Source: DATHTK01 sp035463295
GTDB taxonomy: Bacteria > Actinomycetota > Rubrobacteria > Rubrobacterales > Rubrobacteraceae
Reading direction: 5' to 3'
Assembly (NCBI GenBank): GCA_035463295.1
Contig: DATHTK010000036.1
Span: 1 to 64,000 of the forward strand
DNA: 64,000 nucleotides
Part shown: in pieces, positions 34,359 through 43,410 of the stretch
Position numbering within the stretch: position 1 is the first letter of the stretch
Layout: every line of letters begins with the position of its first letter
Program-made: the position numbers and the translations under genes
Notes under the pieces: model-generated
What the model was told of the DNA's origin: nothing
What the model saw: only the letters and a program-made list of their open reading frames with translations
Databases searched by the model: none

Positions 34359-34668
34359 GGGCCGAGACCTCCTGTGTGGTGCGACGACGCTCCTTCGGGT
34401 ATACCCCCGACCCGGGAAACTAACTCGCCGGGCTACGGTCGCGAGGTGTAGTCTACGAGGCAACCAGCCGCAGACGGGAACCGCACCGCAACCGGGAGGC
34501 GGCGGACTGCGGTTCATAAAGCCGTCCGATCGGGTACTGTCGTCTGACCGGGTGAATCTCCGTTGTAGGAGTGTTCGCGCGGGGACACTTCAAGAGTGCG
34601 CGCGAACGGCGACGGGGAAATCGCGTCCGGAAGACCGCCCCGGTAGCGGGAAAGGTGGGTGAGCGGGG
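34359..34668. promoter_or_regulatory. Divergent spacer between the LLM oxidoreductase and ino1 genes, with a 9-bp inverted repeat
   Basis: No gene is seen. GTTCGCGCG at 34573-34581 and CGCGCGAAC at 34599-34607 are exact complements separated by 17 bases, about 60 bases ahead of the ino1 start, and could be an operator or leader hairpin. Promoters for both genes should lie here, but no clear -10/-35 pair stands out. Confidence 0.4.
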
Positions 34669-35982
34669 ATGACCGAAGCGAGGGAGATCAGGGAGCCGCA
34701 GGGCAAGCTCGGCGTCTTGATGCCGGGGATGGGTGCGGTGGCGACGACTTTTGTAGCCGGGGTCGAGCTCGTGAGAAAGGGGCTGGCGGAGCCGGTCGGC
34801 TCGCTGGCCGAACTCGGTACCATCCGGCTGGGGAAGCGCACCGAAGGCAGGGTGCCCAAGATAAAGGACTTCGTGCCCCTCACCGGCCTCGGCGACCTCG
34901 TCTTCGGCGGCTGGGACGCCTTCCCGGACGACGCCTACGAGGCGGCCGTAGTCGCGGGGGTGTTGAAGAGAGAGCACCTGAGTGCCGTGCGGGAGGAGCT
35001 CGAGAGGATAGAGCCCTCCCCGGCGGTCTTCGATGCGCGCTACGTCGCGAAGCTGGACGCCACCCACAAGAAGAGCTACGGTTCCCTGAGGGAGGCCTCA
35101 GAGCAGGTCCGGGAGGACATCCGAACCTTCAAGCAGCGGCACGGGGTCGAGAGGGCCGTTGTGGTCAACTGCGCCTCGACGGAGGCCTACGCGCAGCCCC
35201 AGGAGGCGCACTTCACACCCGAGAAGTTCGAGGAGGCGCTCGACCGATCGGACCCGGCGATCTCGCCTTCCATGGTCTACGCCTACGCCGCGATCATGGA
35301 GGGGGTGCCCTACGCCAATGGCTCCCCGTCGCTCGCCGTTGACATCCCCGCCCTCACCGCCCTGGCCGACGAGCGTGGCGTCCCGATCGCTGGCAAGGAC
35401 TTCAAGACGGGACAGACCTTCATGAAGACGATAATCGCGCCGGGCCTCAAGGCGAGGATGCTCGGCCTCGAAGGGTGGTACTCGACCAACATCCTCGGGA
35501 ACAGGGACGGGGAGGTCCTGGATGACGCGAAGAGCCTCAAGAGCAAGGAGGTCTCCAAGCTCTCCGTGCTAGAGCGCATCCTCCAGCCCGAGCTCTACCC
35601 AGAGCTCTACGGGGACATAACGCACGTGGTCAAGATCAACTACTACCCGCCAAGAGGGGACGCCAAGGAGGGCTGGGACAACATAGACATCTTCGGCTGG
35701 CTCGGATATCCGATGCAGATAAAGATCAACTTCCTCGCCCGCGACTCGATCCTCGCCGCCCCGATAGTCCTGGACCTGGCGCTGTTTCTGGACCTTGCCC
35801 AGAGGGCTTCGATGAGCGGCATCCAGGAGTGGCTCTCGTTCTACTTCAAGAGCCCGATGGTTGCCCCTGATCTCTACCCCGAGCACGACCTCTTTATCCA
35901 GCTCATGAAGCTCAAGAACACGCTGAGAGCGCTGCGGGGGGAGGATTTGATCACCCACCTCGGCCTCGACTACTACGAGTAG
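34669..35982 (+). CDS. ino1: Inositol-3-phosphate synthase (Ino1)
   Basis: Converts glucose-6-phosphate to 1D-myo-inositol 3-phosphate using bound NAD. The 437-aa protein contains LGVLMPGMGAVATTFVAGVEL (Rossmann region), VVVNCASTEA, SPSMVYAYAAIMEGVPYANGSP, the NAD/Mg-loop IAGKDFKTGQTFMKT with catalytic Lys, EGWYSTNILGN and VKINYYPPRGDAKEGWDNID in pieces. Length and motifs match the actinobacterial/archaeal short form. Inositol is used for phosphatidylinositol, mycothiol or di-myo-inositol phosphate; the inositol monophosphatase at 5.3 kb could complete inositol formation. The ATG follows GGGTGAGCGGGG. Confidence 0.95.
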   Translation: MTEAREIREPQGKLGVLMPGMGAVATTFVAGVELVRKGLAEPVGSLAELGTIRLGKRTEGRVPKIKDFVPLTGLGDLVFGGWDAFPDDAYEAAVVAGVLKREHLSAVREELERIEPSPAVFDARYVAKLDATHKKSYGSLREASEQVREDIRTFKQRHGVERAVVVNCASTEAYAQPQEAHFTPEKFEEALDRSDPAISPSMVYAYAAIMEGVPYANGSPSLAVDIPALTALADERGVPIAGKDFKTGQTFMKTIIAPGLKARMLGLEGWYSTNILGNRDGEVLDDAKSLKSKEVSKLSVLERILQPELYPELYGDITHVVKINYYPPRGDAKEGWDNIDIFGWLGYPMQIKINFLARDSILAAPIVLDLALFLDLAQRASMSGIQEWLSFYFKSPMVAPDLYPEHDLFIQLMKLKNTLRALRGEDLITHLGLDYYE

Positions 35983-36249
35983 TGGGGACCGGCGCTGGCG
36001 GTAGAGGGAGTCGCGATAGACGGGGTCGGGGATCTGCGCGACGGCCAGGAGGGTCGTTACTCCCACTCTCTCAGAAGGCTTCGAAGAGCTCTTCCGCGTT
36101 CGCCTGGCCGCCGACGGCGTCTCGGAGGTCGGCCCGTACGCCGGACGCGACCCTCGATCCGGTCCGCCCGCGCCACGAATCGATCGATGGGAAGAGGCCG
36201 GGTGCCCGGTAGAATAAAGCGGTAGGATCTTTGCGGAGGGAGGCGCGAC

Positions 36250-36912
36250 ATGTGCGGCAGATACACGCTCTCGACCCCGGTCGGGGCGCTGGCGGAGGAG
36301 TTCGGTCTCGGGGGAGATCTCCCGAATCTCCCGGCGAGCTACAACGTCGCACCCACACAGGCGGTCCCGGCGATCCTCGGAAACGATGGGGGACGGCGCC
36401 TTGAGACGCTGCGGTGGGGGCTCATCCCCGCCTGGGCCGACGACCCCGGCATCGGTGCGCGCATGATCAACGCCCGATCCGAGACCGCTGCCGAGAAGCC
36501 TTCGTTCCGCCGGGCCTTCCGTAGCCGGCGCTGCCTGATCCCCGCCGACGGCTTCTACGAGTGGCAGAAGACCCCGGGCGGCAAGCAGCCCTATCACATT
36601 CACATGAGAGACGGGCATCCCTTCGCCTTCGCCGGGCTCTGGGAGAGTTGGGGCAGAGAGGGGGAGGAGATCCGCTCCTGCGCCATCCTCACCACGACCG
36701 CGAACGCGCTCGTCGGCGAGATCCACGACCGGATGCCGGTCATCCTCGCCCGCGACGCCTACGACGTGTGGCTCGACCCCGCCTCGGAGAGCGACGAGCT
36801 CGCCGGTCTGCTCGCGCCGTATCCGGACGAGGAGATGGAGACGTACCCCGTGAGCCGCTTCGTCAACAGCCCCCGCAACAACGACCCCCGCTGTATCGAA
36901 CCCGCCGCGTGA
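36250..36912 (+). CDS. SOS response-associated peptidase (SRAP / YedK-HMCES)
   Basis: Cys2 directly after the initiator Met is the catalytic residue that cross-links to abasic sites in single-stranded DNA. The 220-aa protein has MCGRYTLSTP, YNVAPTQAVPAIL, RWGLIPAWADD, MINARSETAAEKPSFR, CLIPADGFYEW and the conserved His in GEIHDRMPVIL. It shields abasic sites during replication. GGAGGGAGGCG precedes the ATG. The 267 bases upstream hold only short Arg-rich frames and one open but start-less stretch, so no further gene is called there. Confidence 0.95.
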   Translation: MCGRYTLSTPVGALAEEFGLGGDLPNLPASYNVAPTQAVPAILGNDGGRRLETLRWGLIPAWADDPGIGARMINARSETAAEKPSFRRAFRSRRCLIPADGFYEWQKTPGGKQPYHIHMRDGHPFAFAGLWESWGREGEEIRSCAILTTTANALVGEIHDRMPVILARDAYDVWLDPASESDELAGLLAPYPDEEMETYPVSRFVNSPRNNDPRCIEPAA

Positions 36913-37086
36913 GCGGAGGCTCGAACCGGCCTGATCACCATGAGGAGAGATATCGCTCGTAATCGGCGGGTTGCGGAAGCCCTGGGCGGGCGGCTGGATT
37001 GTTGGACAAGCGAGGCGGGTTCGAGTGCGTAAACAGCCTCGTCGAGTCGCGCTTGTCGTCTCGAATCACCGTCGTCGGGAAGACGA

Positions 37087-38013
37087 GTGCCCTTGAGCCT
37101 CGAGGTACGGGACGAGGTAGCAGACACTCTGGAGGCGGGCGGACCGGTCGTTGCGCTGGAGTCGACCCTGATCTCCCACGGCCTCCCCCGGCCCGACAAC
37201 CTCAAGCTCGCGCGGGAGGCTGAACGCGCGGTACGGGCGGAGGGCGCCGTGCCCGCCACCATCGGCGTGATAGATGGGACGCCGAAGATAGGGCTCGACG
37301 ATGAGGAGGTCGAACTGCTGGCGGTTTCGGAGGGTATCGCGAAGCTCTCCGCGCGCGACCTGGGGGTGGCCTTCGCGAAGGGGAACATTGGGGGGACTAC
37401 CGTCGCCGCCACCGCGCACCTCGCCTCCCTCGCCGGCATAAAGCTCTTCGCCACCGGCGGCCTCGGCGGGGTTCACCGGGGGGCTCGCGAGAGCTGGGAC
37501 GTCTCGGCGGACCTCTTCGTGCTCGCCCGAACGCCGGTGGCCGTCGTCTGCTCGGGCGTCAAGTCAATCCTCGACGTCCCCGCCACGCTGGAGTATCTGG
37601 AGACTGCCGGCGTGCCGGTCGTTGGATTCCGTACCCTTCGCTTCCCTGGCTTCTACCTCGCCGACTCCGGGAGCTCGCTCGACTGGGCGGTCGAGGACGA
37701 GTCGGAGGCGGCGCGGGTGATCCGGGCACTCCCCGACCTCGGCTTCGATCGCTCGGGGCTCGTCGTCGCCAACCCCATCCCCGAAGACGAGCAGCTCGAC
37801 CCGGAGCTCCACGACAGGGCGCTTCGCGCCGGGCTCGAGGAGCTCGAAGAGCGGGGGGTGCGCGGCAAGGAGGTCACGCCCTTTCTCCTCGACCGTTTCG
37901 TCACGGTGACGGGAGGCCGGAGCCTCCGCGTGAACGAGAGGATCATCCTCCACAACGCCCGCCTCGCCGCCCGCATAGCCGTCGCGCTCTCCTCTGGTGG
38001 CGCCGCGAGGTGA
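37087..38013 (+). CDS. psuG: Pseudouridine-5'-phosphate glycosidase
   Basis: Cleaves or forms the C-C bond between uracil and ribose-5-phosphate, the second step of pseudouridine degradation. Motifs in 308 aa: PVVALESTLISHGLPRPDN (the Lys/Glu active-site region), IGVIDGTPKIGL, KGNIGGTTVAAT, LFATGGLGGVHRG and TPFLLDRFVTVTGGRSLRVN. The start is GTG. Its stop overlaps the PfkB kinase start (GTGA), so the two are translationally coupled. Confidence 0.95.
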   Translation: MPLSLEVRDEVADTLEAGGPVVALESTLISHGLPRPDNLKLAREAERAVRAEGAVPATIGVIDGTPKIGLDDEEVELLAVSEGIAKLSARDLGVAFAKGNIGGTTVAATAHLASLAGIKLFATGGLGGVHRGARESWDVSADLFVLARTPVAVVCSGVKSILDVPATLEYLETAGVPVVGFRTLRFPGFYLADSGSSLDWAVEDESEAARVIRALPDLGFDRSGLVVANPIPEDEQLDPELHDRALRAGLEELEERGVRGKEVTPFLLDRFVTVTGGRSLRVNERIILHNARLAARIAVALSSGGAAR

Positions 38014-38900
38014 GAGACCCCCGTATCGTTGTGGTGGGGGATCTGATCCTTGACCTCCTCGCGAAGGTCGAGGGCGAGGTCGCATTCGGCACCGACACCT
38101 TCACGCGGATACACGCGGCCGCGGGCGGCTCGGGTGCCAACGCCGCCGCCTGGCTCGCGGCATCCGGCATCGAGACCCACTTCATCGCCAGGATCGGCGA
38201 CGACCTCTTCGGCCGTTTTCTCGCCGAGGACCTGCGTCGGACCGGGGTGGAACCGCACCTGGCCCTCGACTCGGATCTCGGCACCGGCAAGGTCTTCGTG
38301 CTCGTCGACGGGGCCGGGGAGCGGACCATGATCACCGACCGCGGCGCCGGCGAGGCGCTGGGTCCCGAAGACCTTCCCTCAGGCGTCTTCAGCGCGGGTC
38401 ACCTCCACCTCTCGGGCTACACCCTCTCCGGCGGGAGCCGCAGAGAGACCGCGCTGAAGGCCCAGCGCCTCGCGGACGCTTGCGGTATGACTACCTCGGT
38501 GGACCCCTCGTCGGTATCGCTGCTCGAAGCGCTGACGCCCGAGCGGTTTCTCGGGTGGACCCGCGGCGCGGAGGTGTGTTTCCCGAACCTGCAAGAGGGC
38601 GCGCTCCTTACGGGTTACACAGAGCCGGACCGGATCGCCGATGCGCTGCTCGACGACTACGGCGCCGTCGTCCTCAAGCTCGGACCGGACGGCGCCCTCT
38701 ACGCCGACGTGAGCGGTGAACGGGCGCGCGTACCGGCTGCCCCGGCGCGAGTCGTGGACACCACGGGGGCCGGCGACGCCCTCTGCGCGGGCTTCCTCGC
38801 CACCCGACTCTCCGGCGGTTCCCCCTCCGAAGCGCTGCTTCGCGGGGTCGAGTTCGCGGCGCGGGCCGTCGAGGAGGTTGACGGTCGGCCCGAGGTCTGA
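38010..38900 (+). CDS. psuK: PfkB-family carbohydrate kinase, probable pseudouridine kinase
   Basis: A ribokinase-fold protein of 296 aa: IVVVGDLILDLLAKV, the GG motif AAGGSGANAAAWLA, VLVDGAGERTMITDRGA, and the C-terminal signature VDTTGAGDALCAGFLATRL with catalytic Asp. Its four-base overlap with psuG implies it phosphorylates pseudouridine to the 5'-phosphate for the glycosidase. The specific substrate is from context; the family also covers ribose, adenosine and fructose. Confidence 0.87.
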   Translation: MRDPRIVVVGDLILDLLAKVEGEVAFGTDTFTRIHAAAGGSGANAAAWLAASGIETHFIARIGDDLFGRFLAEDLRRTGVEPHLALDSDLGTGKVFVLVDGAGERTMITDRGAGEALGPEDLPSGVFSAGHLHLSGYTLSGGSRRETALKAQRLADACGMTTSVDPSSVSLLEALTPERFLGWTRGAEVCFPNLQEGALLTGYTEPDRIADALLDDYGAVVLKLGPDGALYADVSGERARVPAAPARVVDTTGAGDALCAGFLATRLSGGSPSEALLRGVEFAARAVEEVDGRPEV

Positions 38901-38995
38901 CCCCCGTGGCCGGTATCCTCGCTTACAGACTGCGCGCGGATCCATGTTACCTTCGGACGCGTATTACCCTTTGTCGTAGGCGTGAGGGAGGCTTT

Positions 38996-39742
38996 ATGAC
39001 CTTGAGCGCCGGGAGCGCGGAACGCGAATCGGCTACGAAGCCGAACGCAACGCGATTCCTCGCCGCAGTCGTGATGGGGGCCTTCTCGCTTCTCGGCGTC
39101 GCCTGCGGTGGGCAAGAGATCTCGAAGAACGAGCGAGCCGGCACGGTCCGGGAGATGCCCGCCGCCGGGGAGACAACTGCGCGCTCCACTACCTCCGGCG
39201 AAGCGGCCGAGCTCGCGCGGGCCGAGGTGGGACCGAGGGAGGAGACGAACATGGTCCCGGCGGATGGGAAGGAGCCGGACCCGGCACGGCCGTTGCCCGG
39301 GGACCCGCCCGAGGGCGTAGAGGTCTACCCGGCCACGACGAACCGGACCGTCGAAGGACCCATCGACTACGACCGGCAGCCGCCGACTAACGGCGACCAC
39401 GACCCTCTGTGGCAGAACTGCGGTTTCTACGAGCAGCCCATAAAGGACCGGCACGCTGTCCACAGCATGGACCACGGGGTCGTCTGGATCACCTACCGCG
39501 AGGACCTTCCGGAGAGCCAGGTCGACGCGCTGCGTCCCTACGGCGACGAGCGGTACGTGATCGTCAGCCCCTATCCGGAACAGGACGTGCCCGTGGTAGC
39601 GACCTCCTGGCGAGTCCAGCTCGAGCTGGGCGGCGCCGGCGACCCTCGCCTCCGGGAGTTCGTGGACGGTTTCCGCGTCTCCGAGATAGCCCCCCTCTCC
39701 GGCAACCGCTGCGTCGGGGGCGTCGGCGACCCGGCCTCCTAA
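38996..39742 (+). CDS. DUF3105-domain lipoprotein
   Basis: With the ATG that has GGGAGG five bases upstream, the protein begins with a 30-residue hydrophilic tail, then a hydrophobic segment FLAAVVMGAFSLLGVACGG with a lipobox-like GVAC. A long low-complexity Pro/Glu/Thr linker follows to about residue 120. The conserved DUF3105 core contains CGFYEQPIKDRHAVHSMDHGVVWITYRE and SPYPEQDVPVVATSW in pieces. DUF3105 proteins are extracytoplasmic and of unknown function; the HSMDHG motif may bind metal. Confidence 0.82.
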   Translation: MTLSAGSAERESATKPNATRFLAAVVMGAFSLLGVACGGQEISKNERAGTVREMPAAGETTARSTTSGEAAELARAEVGPREETNMVPADGKEPDPARPLPGDPPEGVEVYPATTNRTVEGPIDYDRQPPTNGDHDPLWQNCGFYEQPIKDRHAVHSMDHGVVWITYREDLPESQVDALRPYGDERYVIVSPYPEQDVPVVATSWRVQLELGGAGDPRLREFVDGFRVSEIAPLSGNRCVGGVGDPAS

Positions 39743-40089
39743 CCGACCCGTGGGACGCCGGCCCAGGCGGGCATCCGATGACTCGACCAAATTTGCGCGC
39801 CGGCGTTGTTTAGTTCACGCACCGTCGGGTACGATACCCTCGTCGGAACTGCACCTTCGAGCAGGAGGTAAAGACCGATGGACAGGGTAGCTTGACATAG
39901 AGCACTCTGTTTCGTTTGAGTCCACGGCGTAACGTCGTGGCACGGGCCGGCGAAGAGCAGCTTCGCCGGCTCTCGACGTTCTCTGATCGAGCGAGCCGGG
40001 GTTGGCGAGCGGTACTACCTCGCAGCTCCTCTCGCCGACCCGCAGCGGCGCTCTGCGGACCGCTTTGCCGTTGATGGGGGCATCGTTCT
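39743..40089. other. Structured gene-free stretch with a strong SD, five-codon ORF and three hairpins
   Basis: On the plus strand a possible promoter (TTGTTT at 39806, 18 bases, TACGAT at 39830) precedes a perfect AGGAGGT at 39863-39869. An ATG follows eight bases later and opens a frame of only five codons (MDRVA). Downstream are stems at 39922-39940, 39946-39970 (10 bp, exact, loop of five) and 39999-40041 (11 bp with one wobble). No plus-strand gene follows; the next gene ends here from the other strand. It may be a leader/attenuator remnant, a small RNA, or a bidirectional termination zone. Confidence 0.45.
39946..39970. terminator. Perfect 10-bp hairpin between convergent genes
   Basis: GCCGGCGAAG and CTTCGCCGGC flank AGCAG. 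It lies between the DUF3105 gene and the converging trpB gene. No T tract follows on either strand, so termination would need Rho or other sequence; an RNA-structure role is possible. Confidence 0.4.
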
Positions 40090-41442
40090 CTAGCCGGGTA
40101 TGCCGGTGAGCGCCTTTTCGATCTCCTCTTCGGGGTGCTCGATGTCCACTAGGTCGCCGGCGAGGTACTGCTCGTAGGCGCCGAGGTCGAAGTGGCCGTG
40201 GCCGCAGAGGTTGAAGAGGATGACCTGACGCTGGCCAGCTTCTTTCGCCTCCAGCGCGAGGTCTACGGTCGCCTTTATCGCGTGGGAGACCTCCGGTGCG
40301 GGGATGATGCCTTCGGCGCGGGCGAAGAGCACGCCGGCTTCGAAGGTCGCGTTCTGCGGATAGGCGCGGGCCTCTGCGAGGCCCTCGGCGACGAGCGCGG
40401 AGACTATCGGCGAGTCGCCGTGGTAACGCAATCCGCCGGCGTGGATGCCTGCCGGGACGAACGAGTGTCCGAGGGTGTACATCTTCATCATCGGGGTGGT
40501 GCCGGCGGTGTCGCCGAAGTCGTAGGTAAAGCGACCCTTGGTAAGCGTCGGGCACGAGGACGGCTCGACGGCGACGATGCGCGTGGCCCTGCCGCCCTTC
40601 AGGTTCTCCCGGACAAAGGGAAAGGCTATGCCGCCGAAGTTCGACCCGCCGCCGACGCAGCCGACGACGACGTCGGGATACTCGCCGGCCATTTCCATCT
40701 GCTGGAGGGCCTCCTGGCCGATCACCGTCTGGTGCAGGAGGACGTGGTTGAGGACGCTTCCCAGGGAGTACCTGGCGTCGTCGTTTCCAACCGCGTCCTC
40801 GACGGCTTCGGAGATCGCGATTCCCAGAGAGCCCGGCGAGTCCGGGTGCTCCTCGAGTATGTTCCGTCCTGCCTGGGTGAGGTCTGTGGGGCTCGGGTGG
40901 ACCTCGGCGCCGTAGGTCTGCATCATGACGCGTCTGTAAGGCTTCTGGTTGTAGGAGACGCGCACCATGTAGACGGTGCACTCGAGTCCCATGACCTCGC
41001 AGGCGAAGGCGAGGGAGGAGCCCCACTGGCCGGCTCCCGTCTCGGTGGTGAGACGGCTCACGCCCTCCTCGCGGTTGTAGTAGGCCTGGGGGACGGCGGT
41101 GTTCGGTTTGTGGCTCCCGGTGGGGGAGACGCCCTCGTACTTGTAGTAGATGTGCGCTGGGGTGTCGAGGAACCTCTCCAGGCGCCGGGCCCGGAACAGA
41201 GGCGTCGGACGCCACAGAGAGTAGATCTCACGCACCTCGTCCGGGATCGGTACGCTCGAGTCGGTCGTTACTTCTTGCCGTATGATCTCCTGCGGGAAGA
41301 TGGGAGCGAACGCCTCCGGCCCGACCGGCTCGCGCGTCGCCGGGTTGAGCGGCGGGTCGAGGGCGAACGGCAGGTCGGGGACGAGGTTGTACCAGCTCTC
41401 CGGGAGCGCCGTCTCGTCGAGCAGGAACTTTGTGGGCTCCAT
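40090..41442 (-). CDS. trpB: Tryptophan synthase beta-like PLP-dependent enzyme (TrpB2)
   Basis: A 450-aa TrpB2-type protein, longer than TrpB1. PLP-lysine is in SPTGSHKPNTAVPQAYY; TTETGAGQWGSSLAFA follows; CVGGGSNFGGIAFPF is the phosphate-binding loop; and the C-terminus has VILFNLCGHGHFDLGAYEQ. TrpB2 enzymes condense indole with serine independently of TrpA, and are often solitary as here. It is co-directional with the S9 peptidase, 95 bases downstream of it. Confidence 0.93.
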   Translation of the reverse strand: MEPTKFLLDETALPESWYNLVPDLPFALDPPLNPATREPVGPEAFAPIFPQEIIRQEVTTDSSVPIPDEVREIYSLWRPTPLFRARRLERFLDTPAHIYYKYEGVSPTGSHKPNTAVPQAYYNREEGVSRLTTETGAGQWGSSLAFACEVMGLECTVYMVRVSYNQKPYRRVMMQTYGAEVHPSPTDLTQAGRNILEEHPDSPGSLGIAISEAVEDAVGNDDARYSLGSVLNHVLLHQTVIGQEALQQMEMAGEYPDVVVGCVGGGSNFGGIAFPFVRENLKGGRATRIVAVEPSSCPTLTKGRFTYDFGDTAGTTPMMKMYTLGHSFVPAGIHAGGLRYHGDSPIVSALVAEGLAEARAYPQNATFEAGVLFARAEGIIPAPEVSHAIKATVDLALEAKEAGQRQVILFNLCGHGHFDLGAYEQYLAGDLVDIEHPEEEIEKALTGIPG

Positions 41443-41537
41443 TCGAACACCTCCGTTTTCTACTGTTTGGGCTTTCAGCTTACAGGTTTTGTAGGAGTCG
41501 GTCTGCCCAAAGCGGCGCTACCCCGCGTCGCGGCTGC

Positions 41538-43322
41538 TCATGCCAAGAGGTGTTCGTCGAGAAAGGCGACGACCTTGGGGTAGGCGTCGAGGCGGTTCTT
41601 CAGCTTCGCGAGGCCGTGGCCTTCGTCCTCGTAGAGTAGGTACTCGACCGTACCGCCGTTCTCTCGCACCTTGTCCACTATCTGCTCGGCCTCCCCGACC
41701 GGTACCCGAGGGTCGTTCTTGCCGTGGATCACCATGAGCGGGGCCTGTATGTTCCCGGCCTTGTGGATCGGGCTTATGGACTCGAGTAAGCCGCGGTGCT
41801 TGTCGAGGGAGCCGTACTCGGGCTCGCGCAGCGCCCTCCGGTAGCTGCCCGTGTTCTGCAGGAAGGTGACGAGGTTGGCGATGCCGACGATGTCCACGCC
41901 AGCGCTCCAGAGGTCGGGGTACTCGGTGAGGGCGGCGAGCACCATGAAGCCGCCGTAGGAGCCGCCCATTACCGCGATCCTCTCGTGTCCCTTTTCGTTG
42001 AGCCAGTGCGCGGCGTACGCCAGGTCCTTCACGGAGTCCATCCTGAGGTCGACGTCGTCGAGGTGGGTGAAGGCCTTGCCATAGCCGGTCGAGCCCCGCA
42101 CGTTCGGGAAGAAAACGGCGTAGCCCCGCTCCAGGAAGTACTGGGTGACGGGGGCGAAGCCGGGCCGCGACTGGCTCTCGGGTCCGCCATGAACGTTGAT
42201 GATCACGGGGGCGCTCTCCACGTCGCCGGGCTCGTAGAAGAGCGCCGGGATCTCGCGCTCGTCGAAGGTCGCATAGCGCACGAGGCGCGGGCGCCGGAAG
42301 CTCCTCGGCGGTATCCCGGCGGTCGAGGAGCGGGTCACGCGCCTGGGTTCCCCCTCCGGCAGCTCCATCACCCATATGTCCGGGTTGCGTGCGGGACCGG
42401 CGAGGGTGAAGGCGACCCTCCGCTCGTCCGGCGAGAACTCGAAGCCGCCGACGATGCCCTCCGGTATCTCCGGGTCGGGCATCCGCCGCCCCTTGCCGGA
42501 GAAGAGCAGGAGGTCCGAGTACCCCTCTACGTTGCGGCTCGCGAGCAGATAACGGCCGCCGCGCGAGAGCTCTACGCTCTCCACGTCCCAGTCGTCCGGG
42601 GTCAGGTACTCTATCTCCAGCGTCGAGAGATCCAGGCGCGCCAGCCGCATGAAGTCCCCGTCCCGGTCCGTGGCGAGGTAGAGGCTCTCGCCGCCCGGCG
42701 TGAGGTTCGCCTCGTAGAAGCGAGCGTCCCCCTCGTGCGGAGTGAGCAACCGGGCCTCGTTTACGGAGCCCGTGAGATCTAAGAGATAGAGGTCGTTGTT
42801 CAGGTTGGATTGGTGTCGGGAGACTAAGAGGGAGGACCCGTCGGGCCCCCAGTCGGCGACGGTGTGGTAGCCGGAGACCTCCAAGACCATCTCGGGCTCG
42901 CCGGGACCCTCCAGCTCCTGGACGTAGACATCGAAGTCTGTGCCGTTGCGGCGGGTCGCGGTGTATGCCACCCGCTCCCCGTCGGGCGAGAAGCCGCCGG
43001 AGTAGTGTATGGCGTCGGACCTTCGGGTGAGGTCCCTCACCCTGCCGTCCTCGAGCAGATAGAGCTGCGTCCTCTCGTTGCCGCCGATGTCCATCCCGAA
43101 GAGGAGCTCCTCCTCCACGGGCGAGTACCCAGCCCCCGAGACACGCTCCTCGTAGAAGGTCAGTTGCTCCGGCCAGGGGGGAGTCTCCACCCCGGCGGAG
43201 ACCTCCCACACCTGCGGTACGCCGGTGATCTCGGTGAGAAAAGAGAGCCTCCGGCCGTCGGGCGACCAGCTCGGCCCCCAGGCGCTCCGGATCTTGAGGT
43301 AGCGGACGAACTCGTAACTCAA
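41538..43322 (-). CDS. S9-family (prolyl oligopeptidase) serine peptidase
   Basis: A 594-aa enzyme with an N-terminal beta-propeller domain of TolB-like WD units (SWSPDGRRLSFL, GYSPVEEELLFG, FSPDGERVAYTA, FSPDERRVAFTL) to about residue 340 and a C-terminal alpha/beta-hydrolase domain. The nucleophile lies in VMGGSYGGFMVLAAL, the acid in VIHGKNDPRVPV and the His in YEDEGHGLAKLKN. VINVHGGPESQSR marks the oxyanion hole. No signal peptide is visible, so it is probably cytoplasmic. It likely cleaves short peptides or removes acyl-amino acids. Confidence 0.92.
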   Translation of the reverse strand: MSYEFVRYLKIRSAWGPSWSPDGRRLSFLTEITGVPQVWEVSAGVETPPWPEQLTFYEERVSGAGYSPVEEELLFGMDIGGNERTQLYLLEDGRVRDLTRRSDAIHYSGGFSPDGERVAYTATRRNGTDFDVYVQELEGPGEPEMVLEVSGYHTVADWGPDGSSLLVSRHQSNLNNDLYLLDLTGSVNEARLLTPHEGDARFYEANLTPGGESLYLATDRDGDFMRLARLDLSTLEIEYLTPDDWDVESVELSRGGRYLLASRNVEGYSDLLLFSGKGRRMPDPEIPEGIVGGFEFSPDERRVAFTLAGPARNPDIWVMELPEGEPRRVTRSSTAGIPPRSFRRPRLVRYATFDEREIPALFYEPGDVESAPVIINVHGGPESQSRPGFAPVTQYFLERGYAVFFPNVRGSTGYGKAFTHLDDVDLRMDSVKDLAYAAHWLNEKGHERIAVMGGSYGGFMVLAALTEYPDLWSAGVDIVGIANLVTFLQNTGSYRRALREPEYGSLDKHRGLLESISPIHKAGNIQAPLMVIHGKNDPRVPVGEAEQIVDKVRENGGTVEYLLYEDEGHGLAKLKNRLDAYPKVVAFLDEHLLA

Positions 43323-43410
43323 TCGACTCCTCTCCTCGGACGACCGTAAACGGAGAGTCTAGATCAAACTATACTCGAACGGACGGTGGTTCCGAGAGAG
43401 AGGGTCGTCC

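Noticed and set aside
4588..34560. Shared GTCTGACCGGGTG near the glucosaminidase gene and upstream of ino1
   Set aside because: A 13-base match between two places is expected by chance in 64 kb of G+C-rich DNA.
35983..36249. Protein-like open stretch before the SRAP gene (TLSEGFEELFRVRLAADG)
   Set aside because: Has no start codon or ribosome site after the upstream in-frame stop; at most a decayed fragment.
36913..37086. tRNA-like T-loop sequence (GGTTCGAGT) upstream of psuG
   Set aside because: No acceptor, D or anticodon stems can be formed around it.
39815..41215. 466-aa reverse-strand frame across trpB
   Set aside because: Arg/Pro/His-rich shadow frame of trpB; no family motifs.
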